From Peribacillus frigoritolerans (lineage in GTDB: Bacteria > Bacillota > Bacilli > Bacillales > DSM-1321), in assembly GCA_030562215.1 (NCBI GenBank), contig JAUPFL010000001.1, forward strand, positions 2,592,501-2,656,500: a DNA stretch of 64,000 bases. The letters run 5' to 3'. Position 1 is the stretch's first letter; each line of letters begins with the position of its first letter. The notes under the pieces were generated by a model, which saw only the letters and a program-made list of their open reading frames with translations, was not told where the DNA came from and did no database searches. The position numbers and the translations under genes were made by a program. Of this stretch, positions 41,708-60,105 are shown piece by piece.

Positions 41708-41743
41708 AAAAAAGCCGGTCCCTATATGAAGGGCCGGCTTTTT
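41708..41743 (+). terminator. Terminator after ileS
   Basis: The stem AAAAAGCCGGTCCC/GGGCCGGCTTTTT is a strong intrinsic stop. Confidence 0.9.
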
Positions 41744-41854
41744 GTGGTAATGAAAACTAAAACCCCAAACGGGAATTTTGCCTTTATCCAATCTTCCCGA
41801 TATTCTTCAGGTACAGTTCTGTTTTTCGGATTAGTCATTATTTCTAGTTTATGC

Positions 41855-41860
41855 TACAAT
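41855..41860 (+). promoter_or_regulatory. Extended -10 promoter candidate for lspA-rluD
   Basis: TGCTACAAT places an extended -10 (TACAAT 41855-41860) 36 bases before lspA. The -35 (TTAGTC near 41831) is weak. Confidence 0.5.
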
Positions 41861-41896
41861 TCAAAAGTGAAGATTTGATTAGTTTGGGGAAAAAAT

Positions 41897-42367
41897 GTGT
41901 TTTATTATTTGATTGCCCTTTTGGTCATAGCTCTCGATCAGCTGACAAAATGGATGATTGTGAAAAAAATGGAGTACGGAGAAAGCATTGAAATTATTGA
42001 AAACCTTCTATATATTACCTCGCATCGTAATCGTGGGGCAGCATGGGGAATTCTACAAGGTCAAATGTGGTTTTTCTACATCATCACCATCGCTGTCATT
42101 ATTGGACTTGTCTATTATATTCAGAAAATGGCGAAGGAAAGCATTTTGCTTGGAGTTGCACTTGGTCTCATGCTAGGCGGTGCGATTGGTAATTTCATCG
42201 ATCGTGTTGCTCGTCAGGAAGTAGTGGATTTCGTTCATACCTATATTTTCAGCTACAGTTTCCCTGTATTCAATGTTGCTGATGCCGCGCTTTCAATTGG
42301 TGTCGGACTGCTCGTGATTCATATGTTTTTAGAAGAAAAAAACGCTAAGGAGAAAGATAATGGATAA
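41897..42367 (+). CDS. lspA: lspA: lipoprotein signal peptidase II
   Basis: Membrane aspartic peptidase that removes signal peptides from diacylated prolipoproteins. The 156 residues have four membrane helices and the two catalytic segments, [10 protein letters not shown] (Asp near 110) and FNVADAALS (Asp near 132). The GTG start at 41897 has GGGGA upstream. It overlaps the rluD start by 8 bases. Intact. Confidence 0.96.
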   Translation: MFYYLIALLVIALDQLTKWMIVKKMEYGESIEIIENLLYITSHRNRGAAWGILQGQMWFFYIITIAVIIGLVYYIQKMAKESILLGVALGLMLGGAIGNFIDRVARQEVVDFVHTYIFSYSFPVFNVADAALSIGVGLLVIHMFLEEKNAKEKDNG

Positions 42368-43277
42368 AAGGTTATACAGCATCGATGAAACACTAAAAGG
42401 AGTTAGGATTGATAAGGCCCTTTCCACTTTGAATGAGGAATGGTCTCGCACTCAGGTCCAGCAATGGATCAAGGATGATCATGTTTTGGTAAATGGCGCG
42501 GTTATTAAGACGAATTACAAAGCTGTTCCTGGCGATACAATCGAAGTGACGATTCCAGACCTTGAGGAATTGGATGCGGTAGCAGAGGAAATGGATTTGG
42601 ATATCTATTATGAAGATGCAGATGTACTCGTGGTTAATAAACCGAGCGGTATGGTCGTCCATCCGGCACCGGGACATGTATCTGGCACGCTTGTAAATGG
42701 ATTGATGGCTCACTGCAAGGATCTTTCTGGAATCAACGGTGTCATGCGTCCTGGAATCGTCCATCGGATCGACAAAGATACATCAGGTCTATTGATGGTT
42801 GCCAAAAATGATATGGCACATGAGAAACTGGTACAGCAGCTCGTTGACAAAACGGTTACACGTAAGTATCAAGCTGTAGTTCATGGTGTGATCCCTCATG
42901 ATTTCGGAACGATCGATGCACCGATCGGCCGCGATAAAAAAGATCGCCAAAGCATGACTGTCACAGATTCGAATGCCAAAAATGCTGTCACGCATTTCCG
43001 TGTCATCGAACGCTTCAAAGATTTCACTTTGGTGGAATGCCAGCTTGAAACAGGAAGGACACATCAAATCCGTGTTCACATGAAATACATTGGCTTCCCA
43101 CTGGCGGGTGATCCGAAATATGGTCCGAAAAAGACCCTGAAATTAGATGGACAAGCGTTACACGCCGGTCTTTTAGGTTTCATTCATCCACGTACAAATG
43201 AGTATATGGAATTCGAAGCTCCGATTCCGGAAGAGTTTGAGAATTTAATTAATCAATTACGTAGAAGTAAGGATTGA
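42360..43277 (+). CDS. ylyB: rluD-type (ylyB): 23S rRNA pseudouridine synthase
   Basis: RluA/RluD family pseudouridine synthase of 305 residues. An N-terminal S4 domain (about 15-70) is followed by the catalytic domain with HRIDKDTSG at 135-143 (Asp138) and GRTHQIRVH near residue 230. The exact target uridines in Bacillus are inferred from E. coli RluD. It starts inside lspA, and its stop overlaps the -35 of the pyr promoter. Intact. Confidence 0.94.
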   Translation: MDKRLYSIDETLKGVRIDKALSTLNEEWSRTQVQQWIKDDHVLVNGAVIKTNYKAVPGDTIEVTIPDLEELDAVAEEMDLDIYYEDADVLVVNKPSGMVVHPAPGHVSGTLVNGLMAHCKDLSGINGVMRPGIVHRIDKDTSGLLMVAKNDMAHEKLVQQLVDKTVTRKYQAVVHGVIPHDFGTIDAPIGRDKKDRQSMTVTDSNAKNAVTHFRVIERFKDFTLVECQLETGRTHQIRVHMKYIGFPLAGDPKYGPKKTLKLDGQALHAGLLGFIHPRTNEYMEFEAPIPEEFENLINQLRRSKD

Positions 43278-43302
43278 CAAATTCATTTTTCTGATATATC
43301 AT
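43274..43302 (+). promoter_or_regulatory. SigA promoter of the pyr operon
   Basis: A perfect TTGACA (43274-43279) overlaps the rluD stop, 17 bases before TATCAT (43297-43302). It lies just upstream of the first PyrR attenuator. Confidence 0.8.
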
Positions 43303-43319
43303 AATAACAACTTAATAAG

Positions 43320-44015
<696 letters not shown>

Positions 44016-44045
44016 ACACCATGAAAATTTCATATTACCCTTTTA

Positions 44046-44155
44046 AAGACAGTCCAGAGAGGCTGGCAAAGGGGAGTCAATCGGGAGAGCTGTGCCTATG
44101 TATAGGCATTTACCTTCTGAGAAACCCTCTTTGTATAATGCAAAGAGGGTTTTTA
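44046..44155 (+). promoter_or_regulatory. PyrR attenuator 2 (pyrR-pyrP gap)
   Basis: Consensus binding loop AGTCCAGAGAGGCTGGCAA (44051-44069), then the terminator AACCCTCTTTG/CAAAGAGGGTT plus T's (44123-44155). Confidence 0.93.
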
Positions 44156-44191
44156 CAGTTTTGATGGAATTTTCATGAGGGGGATACGAAA

Positions 44192-45480
44192 ATGGAAGAA
44201 ATGAAAAGGGACATCGTACTGGATGTCGAGGACGTGCCAAAGGCTGGCCAGTGGATTACGTTAAGCATCCAGCATTTGTTCGCAATGTTCGGTGCAACGG
44301 TGCTGGTGCCATTTCTGGTAGGATTAAGCCCGGCGGTAGCACTGGTTTCAAGCGGGTTGGGCACACTTTCATACTTATTGATAACGAAAGGTCAGATACC
44401 AGCTTATCTCGGTTCATCTTTCGCTTTCATTACACCAATCATCGCGGCTAAGGCTTTAGGAGGTCCGGAAGCGGCCATGATCGGCTGTTTTGCGGCAGGG
44501 TTCATATATGGGATTGTAGCTTTGATCATCCAAAAAGTCGGATTGCGCTGGTTAATGAATATACTTCCTCCGGTTGTGGTGGGTCCGGTGATTATCGTAA
44601 TCGGATTAAGCCTTGCCGGAACGGCAGTGGACATGGCAATGTATGATCCACAAGATAAATACAGCGTCACATATATAGTTATAGCGCTGATCACATTAGC
44701 GGTAACCATCATCTGCAACGTGTTCTTCAAGGGATTCATTAACTTGATCCCCATTTTAATGGGAATCATAGTGGGCTACGGCTGTTCGGCTGTTGCAGGA
44801 ATAATAGATTATGAACCGATCAAGGCAGCAAAATGGTGGGAAATGCCTGAATTCATGTTTCCGTATGTAACCTATACACCGTCCTTCTCATGGGAAGTCA
44901 TTGCCATCATGGTACCGGTTGCCATCGTAACTTTATCAGAACATATCGGACACCAGATGGTACTGAGCAAAGTGGTAGGTAGGAACTTTTTGGAAAAACC
45001 AGGTTTGCATCGCTCAATTTTAGGAGATGGCGCAGGAATCATGATTGGTTCCTTCATCGGTGGGCCGCCGCTGACTTCATATGGTGAAAATATTGGGGTC
45101 CTGACAATGACTAAGGCGTACAGTGTGTATATCATCGGAGGGGCAGCATTGACTGCAATCATCTTTGGCTTTAACGGTAAGATTTCAGCAGTCATCAGCT
45201 CGATACCTACAGCTGTGATGGGCGGCATTTCCATCTTGCTCTTCGGTATCATCGCTTCAAGTGGATTAAGGATGCTGATTGATAATAAGGTCGACTTTGA
45301 CAAAAAAGAAACCTGATGATAGCTTCAGTCATCTTGGTGTTAGGAATCGGAGGAGCGTTCGTACAACTATCGGAAACGGTATCGCTTTCCGGAATGGCAC
45401 TTTCAGCCATCGTCGGAATCCTTCTTAACTTGATTCTTCCGGACCGGGAAAAAATATCCGGAGATATATTTGGAAAGTAA
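44192..45480 (+). CDS. pyrP: pyrP: uracil permease (frameshifted)
   Basis: NCS2-family uracil:proton symporter with about 12-14 membrane helices. Family motifs are seen, including SLAGTAVDMAM, the SEHIGHQ segment with its Glu, and GGPPLTSYGENIGV. GAGGGGGATACG precedes the ATG at 44192. One A is missing from the run at 45302-45307. Without it the protein stops at 374 residues and loses the last two helices. Repair gives 429 residues (435 in B. subtilis). Confidence 0.95.
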
Positions 45481-45517
45481 GATACTGCATCAAAACAATA
45501 GATCACCTTTTAAAAGA

Positions 45518-47860
<2,343 letters not shown>

Positions 47861-47864
<4 letters not shown>

Positions 47865-48967
47865 AAAGACAGCTAATTTTAGAAGACGGGACAGTATTCC
47901 ATGGGGAAGCATTCGGTGGGGACGTAGAAAAAATCGGTGAGGTCGTTTTTAACACAGGGATGACGGGATACCAGGAGATTCTATCCGATCCATCGTATTG
48001 CGGTCAAATCGTTACACTTACGTACCCATTAATCGGGAACTACGGGATAAACCGTGATGACTTCGAATCCATCAATCCAGCGATAGCAGGATTCGTCGTT
48101 AAGGAAACGGCAGAACTTCCTTCCAACTGGCGAAACCAATTATCGCTTGATGAATATCTGAAAATGAAGAACATACCTGGAATAAGCGGAATCGATACGA
48201 GAAAGCTGACAAGAATCATCAGGAAATCAGGTGCACTTAAAGGGGCGCTCTGCAATATCAACAAAGATGCAAATGAAGTGGTTTCCCAGTTGAAAGCAAC
48301 GGTGATACCTTCTAATCAAGTGAAACAGGTTTCAACAAAAGCACCTTATTCCAGTCCGGGCAGAGGCCCGCGGGTAGTCCTTGTAGACTATGGCATGAAG
48401 CATGGGATTTTACGTGAGTTGACGAAGCGCGGCTGTGATGTCGTGGTTGTGCCTTATAACGTCACGGCCGAAGAAGTGATGCAATATCATCCGGATGGCG
48501 TGATGCTTTCAAACGGTCCTGGAGATCCGAAAAGTGTTCATGAGACGCTTGAAATGATCCGTTCAATCCAAACGCAAGTGCCATTATTCGGAATCTGTTT
48601 AGGACATCAATTATTCGCACTTGCAAACGGGGCGGATACGACAAAATTGAAATTCGGCCATCGAGGTTCGAATCATCCGGTTAGGGACCTTCGTACCGGA
48701 AAGGTATCCATCACATCTCAAAATCATGGATATACAGTTGAAGAGCTTTCCATAGAAAGTACAGATCTTATTGTGACGCATACAGCATTGAATGACGATA
48801 CGATTGAAGGTCTGCGCCATAAAAAGTATCCAGCGTTCACCGTACAATATCACCCGGAAGCATCACCAGGTCCAGAAGATGCCAACTACTTATTCAATGA
48901 ATTCTTACAAATGATTGAAGCTGCAACCAACAAGGGGGAAAAAACATGCCAAAACGCACTGATATAA
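47861..48967 (+). CDS. pyrAA: carA (pyrAA): carbamoyl-phosphate synthase small chain
   Basis: Glutaminase subunit, 368 residues. The class I amidotransferase domain has the nucleophile FGICLGHQ and the catalytic His in [10 protein letters not shown]. The first half is the CPSase small-chain domain ([11 protein letters not shown]). It starts inside the last codons of pyrC and overlaps pyrAB by 22 bases. Pyrimidine-specific copy, as it lies in the pyr operon. Intact. Confidence 0.97.
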
Positions 48968-51900
48968 AAAGCATCCTAGTAATCGGTTCCGGTCCGATCG
49001 TCATCGGACAGGCCGCCGAGTTCGATTATGCAGGAACCCAAGCGTGTATAGCCTTAAAAGAAGAAGGCTATCGAGTGATCCTGATTAACTCTAATCCTGC
49101 GACAATCATGACAGACACTGAAATGGCTGACGCGGTTTATATCGAACCGATCACATTGGAATTTGTCAGCAAAATCATTCGTAAAGAGCGCCCGGATGCA
49201 CTGTTACCTACCTTGGGCGGACAGACTGGCTTGAACATGGCCGTTGAGCTTGCCGAATCAGGAATCCTGGAAGAATGCAATGTCCAGATTCTTGGGACAA
49301 AACTATCGGCAATCCAACAAGCGGAAGACCGTGACCTTTTCCGTACGCTAATGAACGATCTTGGGGAACCGGTGCCTGACAGCGACATTATTCATAACTT
49401 GGAAGAGGCTTATACATTCGTTGAACGAGTCGGCTATCCGGTCATTGTTCGACCTGCCTTCACGCTTGGCGGAACAGGCGGTGGGATTTGCGATAACGAA
49501 GAGCAGCTGATCGAGATTGTTGAGGGTGGCCTGAAAAGCAGCCCGGTTCACCAATGTCTGCTTGAGAAGAGCATTGCCGGTTTCAAAGAAGTGGAATATG
49601 AAGTGATGCGTGATTCCAATGATAATGCAATAGTCGTTTGTAATATGGAAAACTTCGATCCTGTCGGTGTCCATACAGGCGATTCAATAGTTGCCGCACC
49701 AAGCCAAACATTAAGTGACAGAGAGTACCAAATGCTTCGTAATACGTCTCTGAAGATTATCCGTGCCCTGAAAATTGAAGGTGGATGTAATGTTCAGCTT
49801 GCGCTAGATCCGAACAGCTATCAATATTATGTCATTGAAGTGAACCCAAGGGTCAGCCGTTCATCGGCACTTGCTTCAAAAGCGACTGGATATCCAATTG
49901 CAAAGCTTGCAGCAAAGATAGCCGTTGGTTTGACGCTCGATGAAATGATGAACCCTGTCACTGGCAAAACCTATGCCAGCTTTGAACCGGCACTGGACTA
50001 TGTCGTTACGAAAATTCCGCGCTGGCCTTTCGATAAGTTCGAAAGCGCCAACCGTAGGCTCGGTACCCAAATGAAGGCGACCGGAGAAGTCATGGCAATC
50101 GGCCGTACATTTGAGGAATCAATTTTAAAAGCTGTCCGTTCCCTTGAAGCGGGTATATACCATCTTAATTTGAATGACGAGTTTGAGGATGGAAAAATAG
50201 AGAAACGGATCCGAAAAGCGGGAGATGAACGGTTATTCTATATCGGTGAAGCGTTAAGAAGGGGAAAAACGATTGAAACCATCCACGAATGGAGCCAGAT
50301 CGATTTATTCTTCTTGCATAAGTTGAAAAAGATAATCGACTTTGAAAAGCAGCTAAAAGAACATTCTTTTGATTGTGAAGTATTGCAAAAGGCTAAAGAA
50401 CTAGGGTTTTCTGACAAAACGATCGCCGAAATATGGGGAGTTCCCGAAATTGATGTCTATGAATTCCGGAAACAGCAAGGAATCATCCCTGTTTACAAAA
50501 TGGTTGATACATGTGCTGCCGAATTCGAATCGGAAACACCGTATTTTTATGGGACATACGAAGATGAGAATGAATCCATCGTTACTGACAAGAAAAGTGT
50601 CATTGTCCTGGGATCAGGCCCAATTCGGATCGGGCAAGGAGTAGAGTTTGATTATGCGACCGTACACTCGGTATGGGCCATTAAGGAAGCGGGATATGAA
50701 GCGATCATCATCAACAACAATCCCGAAACGGTTTCAACGGATTTCAGTATCTCCGACAAACTTTATTTCGAACCATTGACTATTGAAGATGTCATGCATG
50801 TCATCGATTTGGAAAAACCGGAAGGGGTCATCGTCCAGTTTGGCGGACAGACGGCAATCAACCTTGCAGATGGTCTTGTTGAAAGAGGAGTGAAGATCCT
50901 TGGTACTTCCCTTGAAGACCTGGATAGGGCGGAAAATCGCAATAAATTCGAAAAAGCACTTAAGGATTTAGGCATTCCGCAGCCAAAGGGCAAAACTGCA
51001 ACATCGGTTGATGAAGCGATCGTCATCGCTGAAGATATTGGTTACCCGGTTTTAGTAAGGCCATCGTATGTTCTCGGAGGAAGAGCGATGGAAATCGTCT
51101 ATAAACAAGAAGAATTACTGCACTACATGAAAAATGCCGTGAAAATAAATCCGGATCATCCTGTCCTGATAGACCGCTACTTAACGGGTAAGGAAATCGA
51201 AGTAGATGGTATTTCCGATGGTGAAACGGTCGTGATCCCTGGAATCATGGAGCATATCGAACGCGCTGGCGTCCATTCAGGTGATTCAATTGCAGTTTAT
51301 CCGCCGCAAAACTTAACGGAAAAACAAAAAGAAGTAATCATCGATTATACGACCCGATTGGCAAAAGGCTTGAATATAATTGGTCTCTTGAACATTCAAT
51401 ATGTCATCAGCAATGAAGAAGTGTATGTGATTGAGGTAAATCCACGTTCAAGCCGAACCGTTCCATTCTTAAGTAAAATTACGAATGTGCCGATGGCTAA
51501 CCTAGCCACGAAGGTCATCTTTGCCACACGCTTGAAAGCCAAGGTTACAAATCGGGGTTAGTGCCAGAACAAACTGGGGTCTATGTGAAAGTGCCGGTCT
51601 TCTCTTTTGCAAAATTAAGAGGTGTGGACATCTCACTCGGACCTGAAATGAAATCGACCGGTGAAGTAATGGGGAAAGATAGCACCCTTGAAAAAGCTTT
51701 ATATAAAGGGTTGGTCGCTTCCGGTTTCAAGATCAAGGGACATGGTTCGGTGTTATTGACGATATCTGATAAAGATAAGCAAGAAGCGCTTCTTTTAGCT
51801 AGGCGTTTCCATAATATCGGCTTCAAGCTGATAGCCACCAGCGGAACTGCTGCCCTATTGGAGCAATCCGGGATCCCGACTGCGATCGTCGGAAAAATTG

Positions 51901-52147
51901 GCGAAGAAGGTACAAACCTGCTAGATGTCATCCGGAACGGGGAAGCGCAATTTGTCATAAATACTTTGACAAAAGGTAAGCAGCCGGCCCGGGATGGTTT
52001 CAGAATCCGACGTGAATCGGTTGAAAATGGAGTGACATGCCTAACATCACTTGATACGGCAGAAGCCATTTTAAGAGTGATAGAATCCATGACCTTCTCG
52101 GCAGAAGCAATGGGAAAAACGGAAAAAAGTCGTGAGGTGAGCTATAT

Positions 52148-52151
<4 letters not shown>
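48946..52151 (+). CDS. pyrAB: carB (pyrAB): carbamoyl-phosphate synthase large chain (frameshifted)
   Basis: Synthase subunit with two ATP-grasp halves and a C-terminal MGS-like allosteric domain. [15 protein letters not shown] in half one and [15 protein letters not shown] in half two are visible. One G is missing near 51544, in the second ATP-grasp half; as read the frame stops at 51561. Repair gives 1068 residues (1071 in B. subtilis). The ATG at 48946 follows GGGGGAAA. The stop overlaps the pyrK ATG (ATGA). Confidence 0.96.
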
Positions 52152-54544
<2,393 letters not shown>

Positions 54545-54551
<7 letters not shown>

Positions 54552-55180
54552 ATAATAAGATAGCTGAACATCTATTGGAAATAAAAGCAGTGTACCTACA
54601 GCCGAATGACCCCTTTACTTGGGCATCTGGAATTCAATCACCCATTTATTGTGACAACCGGTTAACCCTTTCATACCCAGAGGTTCGCAATGAAATTGCG
54701 GAAGGATTGAAAGGTTTGATTGAACAGCATTTCCCTGAGGCTGAACTGATTGCAGGCACAGCAACTGCAGGCATTCCGCATGCTGCTTGGGTGAGTGAAA
54801 AATTAAATGCACCGATGTGCTATGTTCGATCCAAAGCCAAGGAGCACGGAAAGGGCAATCAAATCGAAGGCCGCGCAGTTCCAGGACAAAAAGTGGTGGT
54901 TGTGGAAGACTTGATTTCAACCGGCGGAAGTGTTATTACTGCTGTTAACGCGCTGAAAGAGGCAGGCTGTGATGTTCTTGGAGTCGTTTCGATCTTTACT
55001 TACGAATTGGAAAAGGGAAAAGAAAAATTCGAAGCTGAGGGCATTATTAACCATTCGTTGAGTGACTACTCGACTTTGATAAAAGTCGCTAATGAAAAAG
55101 GGGACATCACCGCAGAGGAATTGGAAAAGCTAAAAAAATGGCGGGAGAATCCGGCTGATACAGCTTGGATTTCAGCATGA
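54545..55180 (+). CDS. pyrE: pyrE: orotate phosphoribosyltransferase
   Basis: Joins orotate and PRPP to OMP. The 211-residue protein has the PRPP-binding motif [14 protein letters not shown] near residue 118. TGGGAGGG precedes the ATG at 54545. Last gene of the operon and followed by a strong terminator. Intact. Confidence 0.97.
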
Positions 55181-55227
55181 AAATAGAGGCGGCCCAATCA
55201 CGCACGATTGGGCCGCCTCTATTTTTT
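55180..55227. terminator. Bidirectional terminator between pyrE and rqcH
   Basis: A 20-bp stem, AAAATAGAGGCGGCCCAATC with its complement, with a 6-nt loop. It serves both convergent transcripts. Confidence 0.95.
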
Positions 55228-56947
55228 ACTCCTTCTCCGCTTCCTTTAAGCGTATGACAGTATCGGCATCCGGTGTAATATAAATGGTCTGCTGATGGTC
55301 ATAGATCACGAACCCGGGCTTGGAACCGTTCGGTTTCTTAACATGGCGAACTTGTGTGAAATCAACGGGCACTGAACTCGATTGCTTTGCTTTACTGAAG
55401 AAAGCTGCTAATACGGCTGCCTCTTTTATCGTTTTTTCACTTGGCGCTTCATTTCGAATCACAACATGTGAGCCGGGTATATCTTTCGTATGAAGCCATA
55501 TTTCATCACGGCGTGCAAACTTATTCGTTAAATAATCATTTTGTTTATTATTCTTCCCGACAAAAATGAGATCTCCGTCTGTAGCATAATATGTTTCAAG
55601 CTGCGGTTTTGCATTTGCAGGCTTTTTCATGCCTTTTTTCTTTTTTTGCCTAATGTATCCTTCTTCCTGAAGTTCTTCGCGAATCTCCTCTATATCTCTG
55701 GGTGACGCTGATTGGAGCTGCTGATGCAAGGCTTCGAAGTAGGCCAATTCCAATTTTGTTTTTTCGATTTGTTCTTGGACGACTCCGACTGCATTTTTGG
55801 ACTTTTGGTATCTGGAGAAGTATTTTTGTGCATTATCTGATGGGTTTTTTAATGGGTCAAGCGGGATGGTGACCACACTTTGTTCTTCATCATAATAATT
55901 GACGACTTCTATTTCCTTCATGCCTTTTTTCATCTGATATAGATTAGCTGTAAGCAGCTCACCGAACAACTGATATTGTTCTCCGCGTTCCGTATCTTTT
56001 AATGTACGTTCAAGCTTCCCGATTTTCTTTGAGTTCTTTTCGATTTCATTAGTAATGAAACGTTCTACATCCTGGCTCTTTTGCTTAACCCGATCTCTTT
56101 CTGCCTTTCCGAAGTAATAGCGGTCGAGCATTTCGCTCAATGAAGAAAACGTACGTTGATTCCCAGTCAGATGCTCTAGTGAAAGCATATAAAAAACTTC
56201 TTTATTTCCATCTTGTTTGATCGTGGCAACATATTTCTGTTCCGAGATTTCTTGGATAATTTTTAAAAAAGCTGTTGGAAGGGTCGTGCTGTTGGCAAGT
56301 CCAGCCCGGTAGACGGCTTCCTTTGCAACTAATGGTGAAACTCCTGAAAAATGGGCAACAAGCTGTCGATCCAGCTTTCCTGCATTGAAGTCAATGTTCT
56401 TCCTGATATCGTCCTCGGTAGCCTCGAAGGGGTCATTTTTTTCTTGTGCGGGTGGAGCCTTATATTCCTGGCCGGGCAATATCGCCCGATAACTGTTAAC
56501 GGCATGTGAAACATGCTTAATGCTGTCCAAAATCATATTTCGTTCTTTATCGACTAAAACAATGTTGCTATGTCGCCCCATGATTTCGATGATTAACTGC
56601 TTTTGAGAGACATCTCCAAGCTCATTGCGGCCCTTCACTTCAAAAATGATCATCCTATCAAGTTCATATTGATAAATATTTTCTATCGTATAACCTTCGA
56701 GGTGCTTCCTAAGAAGCATGCAGAACATGGGTGCCTCTTTGGGATTTTCATAACTTTCTTCGGTCATTTGAACCCTCGAATAACTTGGGTGGGCTGATAA
56801 TAAGAGCTTATGGTTCTTACCTCCAGCACGAACAACCAGTATTACTTCATTTTTATAAGGCTGATGTACCTTATTGATTCGTCCACCTTTTAATAAAGAA
56901 GCGATTTCTTCCGTCATCGCCTTCGTAAATAATCCATCAAATGACAT
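55226..56947 (-). CDS. rqcH: rqcH (yloA): ribosome quality control factor, NEMF homologue
   Basis: Binds split 50S-peptidyl-tRNA complexes and directs C-terminal alanine tailing. The 573-residue protein has an N-terminal NFACT-N domain with the conserved Asp97-Arg98 pair needed for tailing, a long coiled coil (about 290-420) and the NFACT-R domain ([15 protein letters not shown]...[11 protein letters not shown]). It also resembles older 'fibronectin-binding' annotations. Lone minus-strand gene between pyrE and the P-ATPase. Intact. Confidence 0.96.
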   Translation of the reverse strand: MSFDGLFTKAMTEEIASLLKGGRINKVHQPYKNEVILVVRAGGKNHKLLLSAHPSYSRVQMTEESYENPKEAPMFCMLLRKHLEGYTIENIYQYELDRMIIFEVKGRNELGDVSQKQLIIEIMGRHSNIVLVDKERNMILDSIKHVSHAVNSYRAILPGQEYKAPPAQEKNDPFEATEDDIRKNIDFNAGKLDRQLVAHFSGVSPLVAKEAVYRAGLANSTTLPTAFLKIIQEISEQKYVATIKQDGNKEVFYMLSLEHLTGNQRTFSSLSEMLDRYYFGKAERDRVKQKSQDVERFITNEIEKNSKKIGKLERTLKDTERGEQYQLFGELLTANLYQMKKGMKEIEVVNYYDEEQSVVTIPLDPLKNPSDNAQKYFSRYQKSKNAVGVVQEQIEKTKLELAYFEALHQQLQSASPRDIEEIREELQEEGYIRQKKKKGMKKPANAKPQLETYYATDGDLIFVGKNNKQNDYLTNKFARRDEIWLHTKDIPGSHVVIRNEAPSEKTIKEAAVLAAFFSKAKQSSSVPVDFTQVRHVKKPNGSKPGFVIYDHQQTIYITPDADTVIRLKEAEKE

Positions 56948-57357
56948 TCTATTTTTACTTCCTTTACATAAGATTTTCTAAGAACTCATTTTTGCCGGGC
57001 GTTATAAATCGATCGGGGCTGCCCATTTTAGTTAATCACAATTTTTAGCGAACTGGGTGAAAGCAGGAGTTGCAGTTCAGTGAATGGATTCTTTTTTTAT
57101 TTCCTGATATTTATTCAAAATTGGTCCATTCCATGATTACAGTTCGTTCATTCAAAAAATTAACCGGATCGTTCTTCTTTCCGCAATTCTGTTTAATTAT
57201 AGCATTATTTTGGACGAGTCTGAATAATCATGGAAGAAGAGCAGGTTGTTTTATGTATCGGTAAGCAGGCAGGTGTTGGGTGAGTAAAGCAAAAAGCGCC
57301 TGTTGAGATGTATACAGGAGCCTATTTCATTCTATTCAAAGGGATGTGTGATACTTG
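56948..57357. other. Intergenic region between divergent rqcH and the P-ATPase gene
   Basis: About 400 bases without a convincing coding frame. It contains the rqcH promoter and a short hairpin near 57296-57323 (GCGCCTGT/ACAGGAGC). No repeat or RNA gene is recognised. Confidence 0.55.
57196..57224 (-). promoter_or_regulatory. Extended -10 SigA promoter for rqcH
   Basis: On the minus strand TTCAGA (57224-57219), 17 bases, TATAAT (57201-57196) with an upstream TG (extended -10). Confidence 0.6.
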
Positions 57358-60033
57358 ATGGAGTTCAGGGAAATGAATAATCAAGAAATGGAGAAAGCGC
57401 TTCAAACAAACGTTACACACGGTTTGGACGATGATGAAGTAAAGGACAGGCTGCGAAAGAATGGTTTTAACGAATTGAAGGAAGGAGAAAAACAGTCAGC
57501 CATTCTTTTATTTTTCGCCCAATTCAAAGATTTCATGGTCATTGTTTTACTTGCCGCGACATTGGTCTCCGGGATATTGGGTGAATATATCGATGCGATT
57601 GCCATCATGGCGATTGTTTTTTTGAATGGATTACTTGGTTTTTTTCAAGAACGGAAGGCAGAAAAATCCTTGGATGCCTTAAAGGAAATGGCTGCACCTC
57701 AAGTTAACGTGCTTCGAGATGGCCAGTGGCTGAAAATCCCATCGAGAGAAGTTGTTGTAGGGGATATCCTGAAGTTTTCGAGCGGTGACCGTATTGGTGC
57801 CGATTTACGGATCATCGACCATTCAAGCCTTGAAATAGAAGAGTCGGCACTTACCGGCGAGTCACTCCCGGCCGTTAAATGTTCTGATCCATTGATGAAT
57901 GAGGTTGAAGGTATCGGTGATCAGGAAAATATGGCGTTTATGGGAACGATGGTGACAAGAGGGAATGGAGTCGGAATCGTAATCGCTACAGGAATGAATA
58001 CGGCGATGGGGAAGATTGCGGATCTCCTGCAGACCGCAGAAACAAAAGAAACACCGCTTCAACGGAGGTTGGAGCAGCTGGGCAAAATTTTGATCGTCAC
58101 GGCTTTAATATTAACTGTAATCGTGGTCCTGACTGGTGTCATTCAAGGACATGACCTTTATACGATGTTTTTAGCCGGGGTATCTTTGGCAGTTGCGGCG
58201 ATTCCGGAAGGCCTGCCGGCCATTGTGACCGTAGCCTTGTCTTTAGGTGTTCAGCGTATGATCAAACAAAAAGCGATTGTCCGCAAACTTCCCGCCGTAG
58301 AAACGCTTGGCTGTGCAACGGTGATTTGTTCAGATAAGACAGGTACACTGACACAAAACAAAATGACGGTGACGAAGGTTTGGAGTGGGGGAAAACTTGG
58401 GATGTCGGTGGTTCTGGTTACAATCCGGTCGGAGAGTTTTCTTTAGAAGGAGTTTCAGTTGCCCCGAAAAACCATAATGCCTTGCTTCAAATAATTACAT
58501 TCGGCATGCTCTGTAATAAAGCTGAGTTAAAGGAGAATGGTAAACAATATATTTTAGACGGTGATCCGACAGAAGGGGCGATGTTGGTCGCGGCAATGAA
58601 AGCGGGATTGACGAGGGAACACCTATCTAAGAGGTTTACGATAGTGAAGGAGTTTCCATTTGACTCTAGCCGTAAAATGATGAGTGTCATTGTGAAGGAT
58701 GATAAAGATAATCATTTCGTTATCGTAAAAGGTGCCCCGGACGTATTGATCGCCCAGTCCGACACGATTCTTTGGGAAGGAAGGTCGGAAATATTAAATC
58801 GGGAGAGTAAGGAAAGGGTGCAACAGGACATGAATGGGCTTGCATCGCAGGCACTTAGAATGATTGCTGTGGGTTATAAACCTCTTTCAAAAGGAACGAT
58901 TTTGCTGCATGAAACCGAAGCAGAGCGCAATTTGACCTTCATGGGACTGCAGGGCATGATCGATCCCCCGCGTCCGGAGGTGAAGCAGGCAGTTAAGGAA
59001 TGCCGGGATGCCGGGATCAAAACTGTCATGATTACAGGCGACCATGTAATAACCGCAAAGGCAATTGCTAAAGACCTCGGAATTTTAAAAGGAAAAGACC
59101 GTGTACTTGAAGGACGGCAATTGGCGGACATGGAAGTCGGGGAACTTGAGGAAGTTGTTGAAAGTGTTTCGGTATTTGCCCGCGTTTCCCCGGAACATAA
59201 GTTAAAAATCGTAAAAGCCTTGCAAAATAAAGGGCATGTTGTTGCAATGACAGGGGATGGTGTCAATGATGCCCCTGCGATAAAATCAGCCGATATTGGT
59301 ATATCCATGGGCATCACGGGGACTGATGTCGCTAAGGAAGCTTCTTCCTTGATATTGGTTGACGATAATTTTGCCACAATTAAATCAGCCATAAATGAAG
59401 GCAGGAATATTTATGAAAACATCAGGAAGTTCATCCGTTATCTGCTAGCATCCAATGTCGGGGAGATTTTGGTCATGTTTTTGCGATGCTATGTGCCTTG
59501 CCATTACCTTTGATACCAATCCAGATCTTATTCGTGAACCTTGTAACTGACGGACTGCCTGCGATGGCATTGGGCCTAGATTCCGCAGAAGAAGATGTAA
59601 TGAAAAGAAATCCAAGAAATGCTAATGAAGGTGTTTTTGGAAGAGGGCTTGGCTGGAAGATCATCTCACGTGGTTTTCTGATCGGGGTTTCTACATTGAT
59701 TGCATTTTATGTTGTATATCGTGCAAATCCGGATAACCTTGCTTATGCACAAACGATTGCGTTCGCTACCTTGGTCCTGGCTCAGCTTATACATGTATTC
59801 GATTGCCGAAGTGAACGTTCGATCTTCTCGAGAAATCCATTCGGTAACCTTTATCTAGTGGGGGCGGTGATATCCTCCCTATTATTGATGGTAGCCGTCA
59901 TGTATGTACAGCCTTTACAAACAATCTTTCATACGGTACCGATTTCGGGCAGGGATTGGTTATTAGTAATAGGAATGGCATCCATTCCAACTTTTTACTG
60001 GCTGGAACCTTTTTAGCAAGAAAAGCACAATGA
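57358..60033 (+). CDS. yloB: yloB: P-type Ca2+-transporting ATPase (three frameshifts)
   Basis: SERCA-like P2A ATPase; in B. subtilis YloB is a Ca2+-ATPase of sporulating cells. Seen in order: the actuator LTGES, the Ca-site helix AAIPEGLPAIV, phosphorylation motif SDKTGTLT and the hinge GDGVNDAPA. One A is missing near 58393-58396, one T at 59479-59483 and one T at 59992-59996. The repaired length is 892 residues (890 in B. subtilis) and it ends at the TGA at 60031-60033. The ATG at 57358 is in frame behind a TTG at 57355. Confidence 0.94.
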
Positions 60034-60050
60034 TATATGATATAATCTTT

Positions 60051-60088
60051 AAGGTGGTAGAGTCTTGCTCTATTGCCTTTTTATTTTT
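60051..60088 (+). terminator. Terminator after the P-ATPase gene
   Basis: The stem AAGGTGGTAGAG/CTCTATTGCCTT includes three G-U pairs, followed by a T-rich tract. Confidence 0.8.
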
Positions 60089-60105
60089 GTAGTATTTTAT
60101 TTGTG

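Noticed and set aside
57070-57264. Plus-strand open frame of 64 codons upstream of the P-ATPase gene
   Set aside because: It overlaps the rqcH promoter, has no ribosome site and its sequence has no recognisable feature.
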